Source: Nocardia stercoris (GTDB lineage Bacteria > Actinomycetota > Actinomycetes > Mycobacteriales > Mycobacteriaceae). From it: a DNA stretch of 64,000 nt. The notes beneath the pieces are model-generated. The model was not told where the DNA came from. It did no database searches and saw nothing but the letters and a program-made list of their open reading frames with translations. This document shows positions 36,301-42,451 of this stretch, one piece after another (the stretch's first letter is position 1; each line of letters opens with the position of its first letter). Position numbers and translations under genes: made by a program. The stretch is from NCBI RefSeq assembly GCF_003696265.1, contig NZ_RFFH01000004.1, positions 124,001 to 188,000 of the forward strand, written 5' to 3'.

Positions 36301-39117
36301 TTTCGCCGTATCCGGGTCGGCGCGCACCACGATCCGGTGCTGATCGGCGGTGATCCGGGCGGCTTCGGCAGCCCGGATCTCCTTGGCCTCGATCGCCTGG
36401 GCGAGGCTCGCCTTGCCCGGCTCCGCGCTCCACCGTGATTCGCTCGTGGTCTTCGGATTGTCTTGCAGGCCGTGCTCGCCCTGGTCGATGATCACGATCT
36501 TGCCCTGCGGGCTCATGGTGTAGTGAACCTCGCTGCGACAGGTGAATTCGGCTGCGGCGGCCATCTCCAACCGCGACAAACCCATGTCCCGCAACCATTG
36601 TCGCCCGCCGGGGAGCTGCCGCACCACCTCGATGCCCTGCGGTGTCAGCTTGGCCTGACCGTCGTACCAATACTGGACCCCGACCTCGACGGTCCCGTCG
36701 GGCCGATCGATGTCGATCTCCTCCGCGAACCGCGTCAGACCGAAATGCTCGTGCGAGAGAGCGCCCGTGCCGAGCGCTTCGGCGAGGAAGTCGTGCACAC
36801 CCAGCACCTCGTCCCGGACCTGGTCCGGTGCGGCCTCCTGCACGCCTTCGGAGCGGATGAACGTCTTCTCGCCGCGGTCGATGATCGCGTCGAGTTCGTC
36901 GAGCCCCACATGACGCGGCGGTTCATGACCGGCGTTGCATAGATGCCCGGTCGTCTCACCGGTGGCCACCACGATCGCCGGGCGCCCTGCCACCACCGGC
37001 CCGAACCCGGTGTTCTGGTCGGCGAGAAACACATCGATCCCGAACCCGGCCAATACTCGCTTGTACTCGGTGTATTCCCGGAAGGCCAGTCCGTCTTCGG
37101 TGGTCACCTGCAGATACGAACCGTGCCGCAACGCCTGCCGGGTCGCATACGCCAGGAACGTCAGCGTCTTACCCGCACCGGGCTTCATCTCGACCGGCCG
37201 GTGCTCCAACTGTCGCGCGGCCTCCACCTGCTCCGCGTACATCACTTTGCCGCCCGGCAGTTCGTCGGTCACTGTGCGCCGCCGGATGATCTCCATCATC
37301 GCCACCTGCGATTCCCGTTCGGCGACAACCGGATCCAGATCCGGATCAGCGAGGGAGAACAGTCCGGCGTGCAAGACCTCGTCGGGAAGGTTGCACAACC
37401 GCAACTCCTGGGGAACATGCTCGCCGGAACGGGCGTGGAAATCCGCCAGCACCTCGGCTGTCTCGGACCGGTGGCCCGCCGGCGGCGAACCCGCACCGTC
37501 GTCGACGAGACCCGCCGCCGCGGCGTCTGCCGGGATCTCCTGGCCGGATTCCCGCGACATCACGCCGGGCTCGTGCGCCGTACTCTGCTCCGGATGCGGA
37601 CCACCGCCGGTCGCGGACTTCCCGGGCCCGTCGACGCTCGTTTGCGCCGCGGTATCGGCGTGTTCACCGGCGGACGACGAAACACCTTTCGGCACAGATG
37701 TTCTCGGTGCAGGATCGTGCGATCCGGTGTTCGGTTCTCCCCAGGGTGCCGATGCACGGCCGCCGGGTCGCAGCGGCGCGGTGACCCGCGTGGGTTTCGG
37801 CGGCACGAGGACTTCCGGGGCGGTCGCGATCTGCCCGGCCTTCGCCGTCACTCGCGGTGGCGTCGCCGACCGGTCCGCGACGCCGACCGGCGCGGACTTC
37901 GATGCCGCACTGGCCGACGCCCACATCGATCGCGATCGCGCCGACGGCACGGGCGCACCGTCGGAATCCGACCGCAGCGATTGCAGCGGAACCCGCGACG
38001 GCTGCTCCACCCGGCCGGTGGAGGTAACGCGTTGCGGCCCCGGCGTCACCTCCGAGAACTGCAGCCGCGCTGTCGCCTTCACCAACGGTGCGACGCCGTC
38101 CAGCTGCTGTGACATCGCGGACCCCGTCGGTGCGACGCCGTCCGGCCGCGACGGCCGGTGGCCGAGACGGTCGAGGGCTGCGGACGAATCGGCCGGATCG
38201 ATCGACGTCGTTCCACCGGGCGCGTGTCCATTCGCCGCGTGTACCGCGCCGCCGATCATCGCCCCGGCCAGTCCACCGCCGGCGGCGCCGATCAACTGGC
38301 CCCAGGTCAGTTTCTCGTGTGAGAGCGGACTCGCCGCCGCCGCCCCGGCCGCCGCTCCGGCCGCGCCGGCCACACCGCCGGTCGCCAATGTCTCACCGGC
38401 ACGGGCGATCCGGAGCAGCAGCGTCGAGTCCAGGTGCTCGGCGAGCCGCTGGTCGAGGCGGCTCACGACCGGGCTCAGGGCATGGCCGACCCCGAACCCG
38501 GTTACACCACCCACACCGCCCGCAACGGCGTTCGGCACCAGTTTTCCGACATCGACGCTGTGATAGGCGGCCAATTGCGCCACCAGGGCCGGGAGGGTGC
38601 CTTGCACCGCACCCGCCAGCGCCGCCAACCGCAGCCCGCGCCCGCCCAAGCGCGACACCAGCGTCTCGATGATCCCGCGGACCTTGGCCCGCGTCGCACC
38701 GAACAGTGCCAGGTCCTCGGCACCCGCGGTGGCCGGGAACATCACCGCTGCCGCGGCTTGCGCCACCAGCTGCGACAACGCGACGATGACCTCGACCTTG
38801 CTGAATACCGCGTCACTGGTCGCCGCTTCGACTTCTTTCGCCAAAGCGTCCAGGCCCGAGCATATTTCGCGCCCGATCGACGTGATCTGCGCTCCGGCCG
38901 ACTGGACCGCGCCGAGGAGCTCGCTCTCTCCGGCAGCCGCCAACTGCCGCATCAGGTCATCGAAGGCCTGCATGGTGCTGTCGAGGTCTCGCACCGTGTC
39001 TTCCAACACGGCCTTGACCTCGTGCATGAGGTCTTCGTCCATCTCGGGGAACTGTTGTCCCGCCCCGGCGGCTACTGCCCACCGCGGGATGTCGGGAGGT
39101 AACTTCAGCGTCATCAC
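24349..39117 (-). CDS. Giant CpnT-like polymorphic toxin with SecA-like ATPase region and C-terminal ADP-ribosyltransferase
   Basis: One uninterrupted frame of 4922 residues. Residues 1-300: CpnT-like/WXG100-like helical N-terminus (MTLKLPPDI, Gly/Ala-rich hydrophobic stretches), typical of ESX-linked toxins. 300-560: Pro/Ser linker. About 570-1150: SecA-like helicase-type ATPase with Walker A KPGAGKT (645-651), LDELDA (739-744) and GGLHVWMTE followed by NRTARNGQNG, matching SecA's GGLHVIGTE and RGRSGRQGDPG. 1150-1640: disordered. About 1950-2050: possible papain/deamidase-like segment (Cys1956, His2039). 2200-3100: diverged repeated modules. About 3278-3402: two sigma-r4/LuxR-like HTHs. About 3650-3960: two GNAT-like domains (RGLGYG at 3741-3746). 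4150-4260: coiled coil. About 4800-4922: ART with STS (4847-4849) and ExE (Glu4880, Glu4882). A GTG start overlaps the upstream stop. Its target is unknown. Confidence 0.85.
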   Translation of the reverse strand: MMTLKLPPDIPRWAVAAGAGQQFPEMDEDLMHEVKAVLEDTVRDLDSTMQAFDDLMRQLAAAGESELLGAVQSAGAQITSIGREICSGLDALAKEVEAATSDAVFSKVEVIVALSQLVAQAAAAVMFPATAGAEDLALFGATRAKVRGIIETLVSRLGGRGLRLAALAGAVQGTLPALVAQLAAYHSVDVGKLVPNAVAGGVGGVTGFGVGHALSPVVSRLDQRLAEHLDSTLLLRIARAGETLATGGVAGAAGAAAGAAAASPLSHEKLTWGQLIGAAGGGLAGAMIGGAVHAANGHAPGGTTSIDPADSSAALDRLGHRPSRPDGVAPTGSAMSQQLDGVAPLVKATARLQFSEVTPGPQRVTSTGRVEQPSRVPLQSLRSDSDGAPVPSARSRSMWASASAASKSAPVGVADRSATPPRVTAKAGQIATAPEVLVPPKPTRVTAPLRPGGRASAPWGEPNTGSHDPAPRTSVPKGVSSSAGEHADTAAQTSVDGPGKSATGGGPHPEQSTAHEPGVMSRESGQEIPADAAAAGLVDDGAGSPPAGHRSETAEVLADFHARSGEHVPQELRLCNLPDEVLHAGLFSLADPDLDPVVAERESQVAMMEIIRRRTVTDELPGGKVMYAEQVEAARQLEHRPVEMKPGAGKTLTFLAYATRQALRHGSYLQVTTEDGLAFREYTEYKRVLAGFGIDVFLADQNTGFGPVVAGRPAIVVATGETTGHLCNAGHEPPRHVGLDELDAIIDRGEKTFIRSEGVQEAAPDQVRDEVLGVHDFLAEALGTGALSHEHFGLTRFAEEIDIDRPDGTVEVGVQYWYDGQAKLTPQGIEVVRQLPGGRQWLRDMGLSRLEMAAAAEFTCRSEVHYTMSPQGKIVIIDQGEHGLQDNPKTTSESRWSAEPGKASLAQAIEAKEIRAAEAARITADQHRIVVRADPDTAKSITAQEIYGTNRFFDHVTGGSGTLTDLGEVLTTVYGLPAPFESPRSQEHRLVEGEPEVVANTRVKLNTIADYAVAMRDAGQGRAQAILCHRNDLVRQQYRALVRAGIPEEAIEAVDARRMAAWGEHREAELQKIVEAAGQQGKILVINRQGQRGVDIPVSDAALARGGLHVWMTEVPEQSYIWEQGKNRTARNGQNGTAQALMSPQDALLRKAMHLDGVRSAVIQFEQAAAAHHTEPTPATHDAVLDASHRIRSLVPELQRQAHQRATEEFIRRYRPHDPAAETAAGLSSPRQSPPVAVPARSAAQAAANEAARSPAQPTASRSTVAVLPPARSLLRDPMTTDHSYSPAAATVGAAPAATPSTTETPLIRHDGSTDDGAENHSAATVPGIDIGSPAVAHPDTQPHRPHADTVRLMRQAEQDRQHATGLGAALRPDLWIDASSHTGTTGAPHHTDDGNRYRPAARTGLGRTTSYTVTTVIPAEPDTGEVDPLGALVPNTGAAPQVPPISTRDEISPSESSRSNNPWLTRTPWSPRRRIPPRKSPDRSRRNRDVPAEFADTTSPAPTPWGTLPPTRVTAGGRFDRPPRIEPEPLGAPDDPPPSGRNAPPATGKDPDARKLKPTRTPDRDGAGPFWAPSPLSEPERGPIFRNRPQPDEAPLWGRSRDPWSLHRNPPGNHDDYHDAERGSFPPADRDQHPDPADHTSTSSVAETPDSVLPRIVEVHPAARANGLRLGASLRLTAARGPAAVAAAWQTFVEAEHAWDIVLSDPDAADLAGVPGVWRNRANMHRLAAQLRELRLLRTADALHLADQFRLDQLEQVAAVLTAASTRMPGLPVWLLSIEPVVISIGSIDLTDRVTIRMLTDELDPAGIANAIAFQMGREYGSHPGLSTAVVFGLPSLDPQLDGDRTAMLARGIRASRRHYAAADHGRDAEVVVYRRAGMVPGEPGRIGDPIIDPIANFLEPDGITVAQFDWLVSAPSGHLPDAPLLVVLETQRAEQIGAAHTELVHALEGPTGRCAEYVLAHFGGRSPEPGETITAGRFAELAGGDWHRNGFTPDPLDRPDGRSALDKVAAHLRELGAGAKAAVALEYHDARGPRLTHVELWSCGVDGEIRCSDRISAQPVDAQPVSPDTLEIVDEYRPGLDPLDVPHVFAIFKHPDGTSETELTAAHPAVPETDCPATPLRGPRVPAGGSGRPTPMDPADPRAGHPMSDKDEIGQWHRMLGPGAQSVLAGDGVFLRDRSGEPAHPTSSYIDSLWASCAWLSARVGPAGAGIDHPEEALAEPVWRAELQRWRELAYADRAQIEESLAVGDDLPDGEYQPILGEVATRLAHLDELERLLPRIYLAQARHTDPDGAIARAAIAAAVGERAVHHVTGHVAVVETRRGRREVWVAGPPSYLMMRLEEAARLPDSPVSVADALSDKKTRMRYLGIEDGQVEELPSKQVERSYRADYEAALAQWTVRGCLGAGFSLDSIGDWMAQLARHESGGTAPTTTLGYMEVPDTDAIRRIVADLWERKQLPVRDWSQPPPVAADWAAQPGHRTATLRLPGPTDIFFRIEELPGGSRVRLAPPLGRDDVADEIARVFGGVEADDVRLLTHHLRRTIPRRDGLDRSADADVPALDRSAPVRHSNPPRPQSDSPLTGRLVTAGDPTAAQPAAGFAREYPDRAALHAHLAVLDHGRVRVSERYADGRTVKYVLERDYAGRLQVARNDDQRAAQSTRTPDGVIAVHATWFDRADAPLDPTPAYHDRLLRDLRAELDDVRDRFGDIAAIQDLPDPELGPGEWRTAYEMYQDPPDASTRDRRRALRELGEHADRYFAVHRRHADATANPATALTDEMTGADHGTLLTDHVARIDRGDGVEELVVAATAGMHARWLGELARLDPRYTDILYRDDIRIRYLEINAGELPRELDPVEVEDAARRIVRTAVETRLLGHYLSERAIRPPRGRARRIRKRSPGDPADSMPDIDTWSGGLPMDLPGGVSQAWARRRAGESPQTVADRVTLEVLLGELPAPGWSRDAEVPPTWHRPDERVEIPVRVGSLETITARLVRTRAGWVMARPTDYDHAAGLLALHLGDSIGATPRKRPAQMGRLIEKILADPNEPIVRHRHDGGPSTLAAKETGGRRVITVRIPDTDPLTSRVTRLMSAGRGVDAELIDAVVDRIRPIAGPRTPPDELDRLIREQVNQFHGYAVLRRVVCGALEHDGVDLARGNGRVLATAPLHEFRRALEDPANADCRRYLDNLARPSGKSDTPARRRARLAKAMNVEAEQLDPLRDILIGRLAAAIAPGAPDTVPKSPSGTETAAPAARPAETRVPRDWGSPTVRQATDAARRRDMRQLPHRERRCVRLTEAGWTDREIAAAMRITPTRVRSLRHEASVRMTAWLSARAAGYLTADRAPAPALVVDDNLEHRRPLVEAAVERLDGALRTSAAAHWLRGLSIEETAAELGISPQTVRGNLNRAAIVMTAWLPATHLPSAALSPLEAVWQQLDDGRREQVREALSVLTPKIRPVAELYFGLGRSTVETTTPEIVRVLRADEPKVTRTVVDARLQQAAAKLAEVLNATDSGEPAAGSGGSTAIPNAERKHVVTVRLPQTDPESSPRLTRAHDDRLLLETTGVTDPVAAWAQIEPQWDGMAAEYATVAAVHTRWLAGSPEFLRYHELRAHGVEPFAALLRVPDGQVARWLAHRMGFRAVDVSEQRGLVELRFTREPHDPDRPRWSDRAPIPIEDWPLAHAVDDQANGPDALPDFVWRQYVDTWGEYCYLARDSTGVHGAIIASVDRDARKATILRHVVLPTDRGLGYGTQLLRTLSAALSGAGITEVDILLPTDAGSSTGDTVRWYESQGFAVGETLPDHAGPGAHRTRLALHFPHAHNEPDDAWPERSAALDPVPMGGLAVREMAPDRIAELHEVDKQAFGPDLAYPYAILRQLIDAHGIHTFVVENEQGHMVAYSMVAVRSDPRQANLSTADGRRNMADIIGVGSIKPGSARQAVESAVRWAHQQRLRTVQLKVDPRNGRAGILYEKVGFEVIEDDPHYYGPGARRLALEFRPELAPAHLRPEAVDGAQPGLARWGDFFRTQQLLTGIHDVHAHSAAVAAEFRAVVEQLPHRAESDPARLVQQLDSGDIRASDSQIATVRSHYLLTALLTELETNAQRMLRAIVESQYWHSIADECRIGIIDAEARNWMRAGASGNDAVGGLWTGLESDPLARHAMDVLAAERKKLLEGIAIRRQRALAQDIGHAAEIDERFRHLERDLLTELDARAVQTRKSIRRWRTKELAELRERRRAAEATARRLDRTVTRLEDALQVALAAQQLPPPYHPLNRAEPSAAAMALLTARLLAAEGATVDLLPSLTATAARDDLVRRAGGTVSQFPTTSALLRHLADQPPGTVAVLLSGRTHRIHTDVVAPFVLTTAHGIVFAVWKGIVDPYRPLGADEPATAVVYPAPTADDYLGSLDGPVGSQLPADRYFLTHHATAGPDGAQSPTVDVEHLRRAASAALHRTTVAADRARQLLGLQPGTPIRTAVQHARARHDSSDPRHATLLADLERCSAATEAVRNADATARRLLRARLLGAVAEIRRGAADTVDEAEQWRRRRDAAATTEAECTAELETLLSHAISTGDETTAFPDDPARAVMRILADLYGADRFSVPARDPHDAPMTAAELLGDAATDVRPLPSPDHVRYLSTRLGPGSSVIVFDADERPDVLVNYDDTVLRIDSETGKTQPFGDRSFPSTARGLFLDPAGRSTVPHGIERMAGTISPESPDTVLAYAELPHLMRDFGLDYDRHLADVRRIVAEHPEFDGIPLPALVAVRAYTGRLDRAVNDALRARDPDRTARLRPLLDAMVSGLRHLEPYGRPDQPRRTVRGIRIEDPAELRALLRRYRKGRLGRTPVHIDPAAVSTSVRQPFPGNVRFEILSEGGGRRLGALSAYEHEDEVLFPPGCRFEVLDAPHLRDGIWVIGLRQLANPGTTAPGGP

Positions 39118-39986
39118 ATGTCCGCTGCGGGCGGGGTTCGGCCGATGGTGATCCGGTAGCCCGAATCGTCGAACAGAGCGGTCACGTCGGAGGTCTGCCG
39201 CGGTTCGTCCGCCGCGGTGCGGACCACCACATCGAGGCGACGCTCCACCGCGTGGCGGATGGCCATCACCATCCAGAGCACGACATCACCGAGCACATCG
39301 GCGTCGACGGCCACGGCGGCGCGTGGATGGTAGGCCGTGTACAGGTCGGGATCGACTACGACACAACGGCGTTCGGCAGCGATGCGCACCGTGTCCTGGT
39401 GTCGTGCCGCCGAACGGCACAACACCAGGGCGCTGGGTTCGCCGCGCGGCCCCGCGGCGAGAAAGGTCTCCGGAACGATGTCGTGCTCGAAAATGGCTGC
39501 CAGTACGCCGGATTCGACCCTCGCGGGCGGCTGTGGGACCGGTGTCGGTTTCATCGCCGCCCACCGCAGTGTTTCGACGATCAGGTCGACGTATCGGGTG
39601 TCCGCCGCGGTCAAGCGCGCCAACCATCCCCGACGGCAATCGCGGTGGAAGCGAACCTGTTCGATGTCCAGCGGCACGGTGCGGGCGGCATCCCACTCCA
39701 GCAGGGAACAGTGCGCCATCCGGCTCAACACCAGCATTGCCGCGTCGTCGGGCGATTGTGGCGACACCATCCGCGCCGCAGTCTCCGCCACGAAAACAGT
39801 GCGAGCCGAGGCGGCCAGCTCCCCATCAGCGTGGTCACGGGCGAACGCCACGTCGATCAGGGCCCGCTCGGTATCAGGTCCGAAGCCGTTGTCCAGCACC
39901 AGATCGCGGCCCGCGAGCGCCGCGGCCAGCGCGTCACCGAAGGCCGCGCCCAGCACGTGCGGCGAGCGCTCCGCACCTGAACTCAC
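39114..39986 (-). CDS. Conserved-looking hypothetical protein coupled to the giant toxin
   Basis: A 290-residue soluble protein with no signal peptide, membrane segment or motif that I recognise. It is Ala/Arg/Asp-rich with alternating helices and strands; residues about 195-245 (CRSAARHQDTVRIAAERRC, VVVDPDL) may form a beta-rich core. Its stop codon overlaps the GTG start of the giant toxin by four bases, so the two are translated together, at matched dosage. The position fits a secretion chaperone, an adaptor or an immunity protein; the sequence cannot distinguish these. The start is a GTG. The divergent TetR gene and its operator lie 130 bp away. Confidence 0.7.
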   Translation of the reverse strand: MSSGAERSPHVLGAAFGDALAAALAGRDLVLDNGFGPDTERALIDVAFARDHADGELAASARTVFVAETAARMVSPQSPDDAAMLVLSRMAHCSLLEWDAARTVPLDIEQVRFHRDCRRGWLARLTAADTRYVDLIVETLRWAAMKPTPVPQPPARVESGVLAAIFEHDIVPETFLAAGPRGEPSALVLCRSAARHQDTVRIAAERRCVVVDPDLYTAYHPRAAVAVDADVLGDVVLWMVMAIRHAVERRLDVVVRTAADEPRQTSDVTALFDDSGYRITIGRTPPAADM

Positions 39987-40034
39987 CGGTTCCCATCCTT
40001 ATCGAGATGCCGCAGCAGCCGGAACATCCCACTT

Positions 40035-40052
40035 ACTTACCAATAGGTAAGT
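40035..40052. promoter_or_regulatory. TetR-type palindromic operator controlling the toxin operon and TetR
   Basis: ACTTACC and GGTAAGT are perfect 7-bp arms around AATA. An extra CACTTAC half-site overlaps the left arm. It lies in the 130-bp divergent region, 49 bp upstream of the toxin-operon start and 65 bp upstream of the TetR start, an ideal place for co-repression of both. Confidence 0.75.
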
Positions 40053-40116
40053 GGCAGGTGAATGAAATTATAGGCAGAGGTTGCGGATAGGATGGGGTTC
40101 CCACCATGGAGGAGAT

Positions 40117-40695
40117 GTGCCCAGGGAGAATGACACCCGCCGTACCGCGGCGCGGATTCTGGACGTCGCGGAGCGACTGGCCCAGACCCGGGGTTTCAAT
40201 GGTTTCAGCTATGCCGACATCGCTCCTGAGCTGGGAATCTCCAAGGCCGCCCTGCACTATCACTATCCCGGCAAAGGAGCGCTCGGTCAGGCGCTGATCG
40301 AGCGTTACGCTGCCCGCTTCTTCGGCGCCCTGGCGGCATTCGACGACGAGCCCGCCCATAGCAGGCTGGACAGGTATGTCCAGTTGTATGTGGGGGTGCT
40401 CAGTGAGGGGCGGATGTGCCTGTGCGGGATGTTGGCCGCCGAATACGCCACGCTGCCGGAGCCGGTGCGCGACGCGGTCGTGCGGTTCTTCGCTCGCAAC
40501 GAGCAATGGCTGGAAAGCGTTCTGGCGCAAGGACGTCGGGAAGGGACCGTGCGAGCCGACGGCTCACTGCGTGAGGCCGCACAGTTGATCATCAGCTGTC
40601 TGGAGGGTGCGATGCTCATCGCCAGGACCAGCGGTGGTGTGCGACAGTTCGAAGCAGCCGCGGCGAACGTGCTGCGGGCAGTCAGCGCGATATAG
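40117..40695 (+). CDS. TetR-family regulator of the toxin operon
   Basis: A 192-residue TetR/AcrR-type repressor. The HTH spans about residues 10-55, with FSYADIAPELGISKAALHYH and YPGKGALG. The ligand domain carries a CLCG cysteine pair (about residues 100-103 in GRMCLCGMLAAEYATLPE), shared by a TetR subgroup that includes redox or electrophile sensors. The GTG start (40117) follows GGAGGA by four bases. It is divergent from the toxin operon with a perfect palindrome between them. Its last 14 bases overlap the 3' end of the convergent WXG-like gene. A thiol-sensing role is inference only. Confidence 0.88.
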   Translation: MPRENDTRRTAARILDVAERLAQTRGFNGFSYADIAPELGISKAALHYHYPGKGALGQALIERYAARFFGALAAFDDEPAHSRLDRYVQLYVGVLSEGRMCLCGMLAAEYATLPEPVRDAVVRFFARNEQWLESVLAQGRREGTVRADGSLREAAQLIISCLEGAMLIARTSGGVRQFEAAAANVLRAVSAI

Positions 40696-42313
40696 GTCTT
40701 CCCGGGGTATGCCGGGAAAGCACCAGAGGTAGGCGTTGCTCCGGATCGGCCGCGCCGACCAGGAGGCGGTACAGCACCCGGGCGGGCGCGGAGGCGTTGT
40801 CGCCGTGCAGGTGTACCTGGGTGAATGCGTCGGCGAGAGCGTTGCCCGGGTGCAGGCGCCGACCGTCGAAGGCGCGGCCACTCAAACCGCTTCTGCGCCA
40901 ATCTCGATAGGAGTCGAGGGTCGTGCGCCGGCCGTCCGCGGTGCTGACGGTGGGCAGGAAGTCGGTCAGCAGCGCGCGTTGCGCGGCCTGCCGGGCCCGG
41001 AAACCTCCCGCGACATCGAGTGCGTGTCCCAGTTCGCTGACGATTGCCCAGTACACCGGCCGCTGTTCCGATCCCGCGACCAGCTCGTGGTCTGCGACGG
41101 CCGCGCGGACGCGCTCGGCCAACCGCCGCGGATCGCGAGCAGCGTTCGCGGCCAACATGATCCGCGCTGTATACGGGTGCGGACCGGCCCGACCCGGCTC
41201 CCAATTCCACATCGAGGCGGATATCCGGCCATCCGGCAACTCGGCGATCGTCGCCGCACGCAGATCGATCGCCGGATAAAGAGGCAGCACATCCTCGAGA
41301 GCGGCCGCGAACTCGGTGCGGACGGCGTCATCGACATCCGGCGCCTCGAACCCGGAAAGTGCGACCCCATGTCGCTCGCTCAGCGACCGGATCCGCGCCG
41401 CGGAACTCTTGCCTGGCTTCTTCGAGCTCTGTCCAGGCTTGTCGCGCTTCCCTTTTCCGTGCGGACCGCGTGGCGACGATTCCGGCTCTTCGGCCGGGCC
41501 GCCCGGACGCGGCTGCCCCGGCCCGGGGGCGGTCGCACCGCGCGGTGCGGACCAGGGTGACGGGTGAACGGTCGCACCCTGCGGCGGGGTCGGTGATGCC
41601 GGGAGATTCATCGGCTCGGTTACCGCGGCTGCCGGCGCCGGAGGTGTGGTGCGCGGTGTCGGCACGCCCCGGCTCGGGGTCTCCCACGGCGACGGTGTGG
41701 GTGCCCGGGTGCGATCCAGGGGTTGGGGCGGCCGGTCCGGCGGCTGGCTGGGTGGGTTTCCGGATGGTGGTCGCGCGACTTGCGGTGCCGGTTGTGGTTG
41801 TGGCGATGTGGTTTTCGGCACGGCGGCACTGGACTGCGGCTGGGCGTCGGCTCCCGCGACCGTGGGAGTGAGCGAGCCGGCTGTACTCGGGTGCGGCGAT
41901 TGCGCCGCGACCGGTTCAGCTGAGAGTGATTGTGCGGCAGTAGGAGTGGTTGTGTCGGGCTCGGCCGCGCCGGAGAGGGACGGTGAGTCGGTGGTCGAGG
42001 GTGGACTGTTCTCGATCGTCGCTGCTCCCGAGACGTCCTGGTCGACCAAAGCCTGTGCGGCCCCGGCCAGGTTCTCGCCCTGGGCGCGGATCCCGGCGGT
42101 CACGGTCTGCAGCCCGTCGACCAGTTGGGCGAGAGCCGGGAGATAGGACTTCGCGAAGGTCTGGCCGGGCCGATCGCGACCCCACGGCTCGCCCCGCAGC
42201 GCGAGCCCGGCCTTCAGTTGCCGCAAGGACTCCGAAACAGTGTCGGCCAGCGCCACGTGTTCCCTGGCGATCCGCATCACATCGTCGAGGTCGACAGCCA
42301 GCCGATCCGCCAC
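40682..42313 (-). CDS. WXG-like protein with Pro-rich linker and degenerate zincin-like C-terminus
   Basis: A 543-residue protein laid out like an ESX-type effector. Residues 1-100 form an all-helical WXG100-like domain (DLDDVMRIAREHVALADTV, then LRGEPWGRD). About 105-300 is Pro/Ser/Thr-rich linker. 300-543 is a globular C-terminal domain containing VSELGHALD at 425-433. Zinc proteases of this general kind have HExxH; here the first His is Ser426, leaving SELGH, so catalysis is doubtful unless another residue helps. It may be an inactivated toxin or a binding protein. The start is a GTG without a strong ribosome-binding site. No partner gene is coupled to it. Confidence 0.75.
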   Translation of the reverse strand: MADRLAVDLDDVMRIAREHVALADTVSESLRQLKAGLALRGEPWGRDRPGQTFAKSYLPALAQLVDGLQTVTAGIRAQGENLAGAAQALVDQDVSGAATIENSPPSTTDSPSLSGAAEPDTTTPTAAQSLSAEPVAAQSPHPSTAGSLTPTVAGADAQPQSSAAVPKTTSPQPQPAPQVARPPSGNPPSQPPDRPPQPLDRTRAPTPSPWETPSRGVPTPRTTPPAPAAAVTEPMNLPASPTPPQGATVHPSPWSAPRGATAPGPGQPRPGGPAEEPESSPRGPHGKGKRDKPGQSSKKPGKSSAARIRSLSERHGVALSGFEAPDVDDAVRTEFAAALEDVLPLYPAIDLRAATIAELPDGRISASMWNWEPGRAGPHPYTARIMLAANAARDPRRLAERVRAAVADHELVAGSEQRPVYWAIVSELGHALDVAGGFRARQAAQRALLTDFLPTVSTADGRRTTLDSYRDWRRSGLSGRAFDGRRLHPGNALADAFTQVHLHGDNASAPARVLYRLLVGAADPEQRLPLVLSRHTPGRPISR

Positions 42314-42451
42314 TCTCGGTGCCCTTCTGCCGCAACCTACGCGATCAAGCTTACAAAGCTTCCCGATGGAGGTGAATCGATTCAGTCGAGCGCATGGCGG
42401 CCCGCCATCTCCTGCCAGGAGATCGCGGGCCGTCGCTGTCTGTATCGGCCG

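Noticed and set aside
38230..38420. Gly/Ala-rich segment of the giant toxin as a transmembrane channel
   Set aside because: The stretches are hydrophobic and helix-prone, but Gly/Ala-rich segments are common in CpnT-like N-termini; I cannot support a channel from sequence alone.
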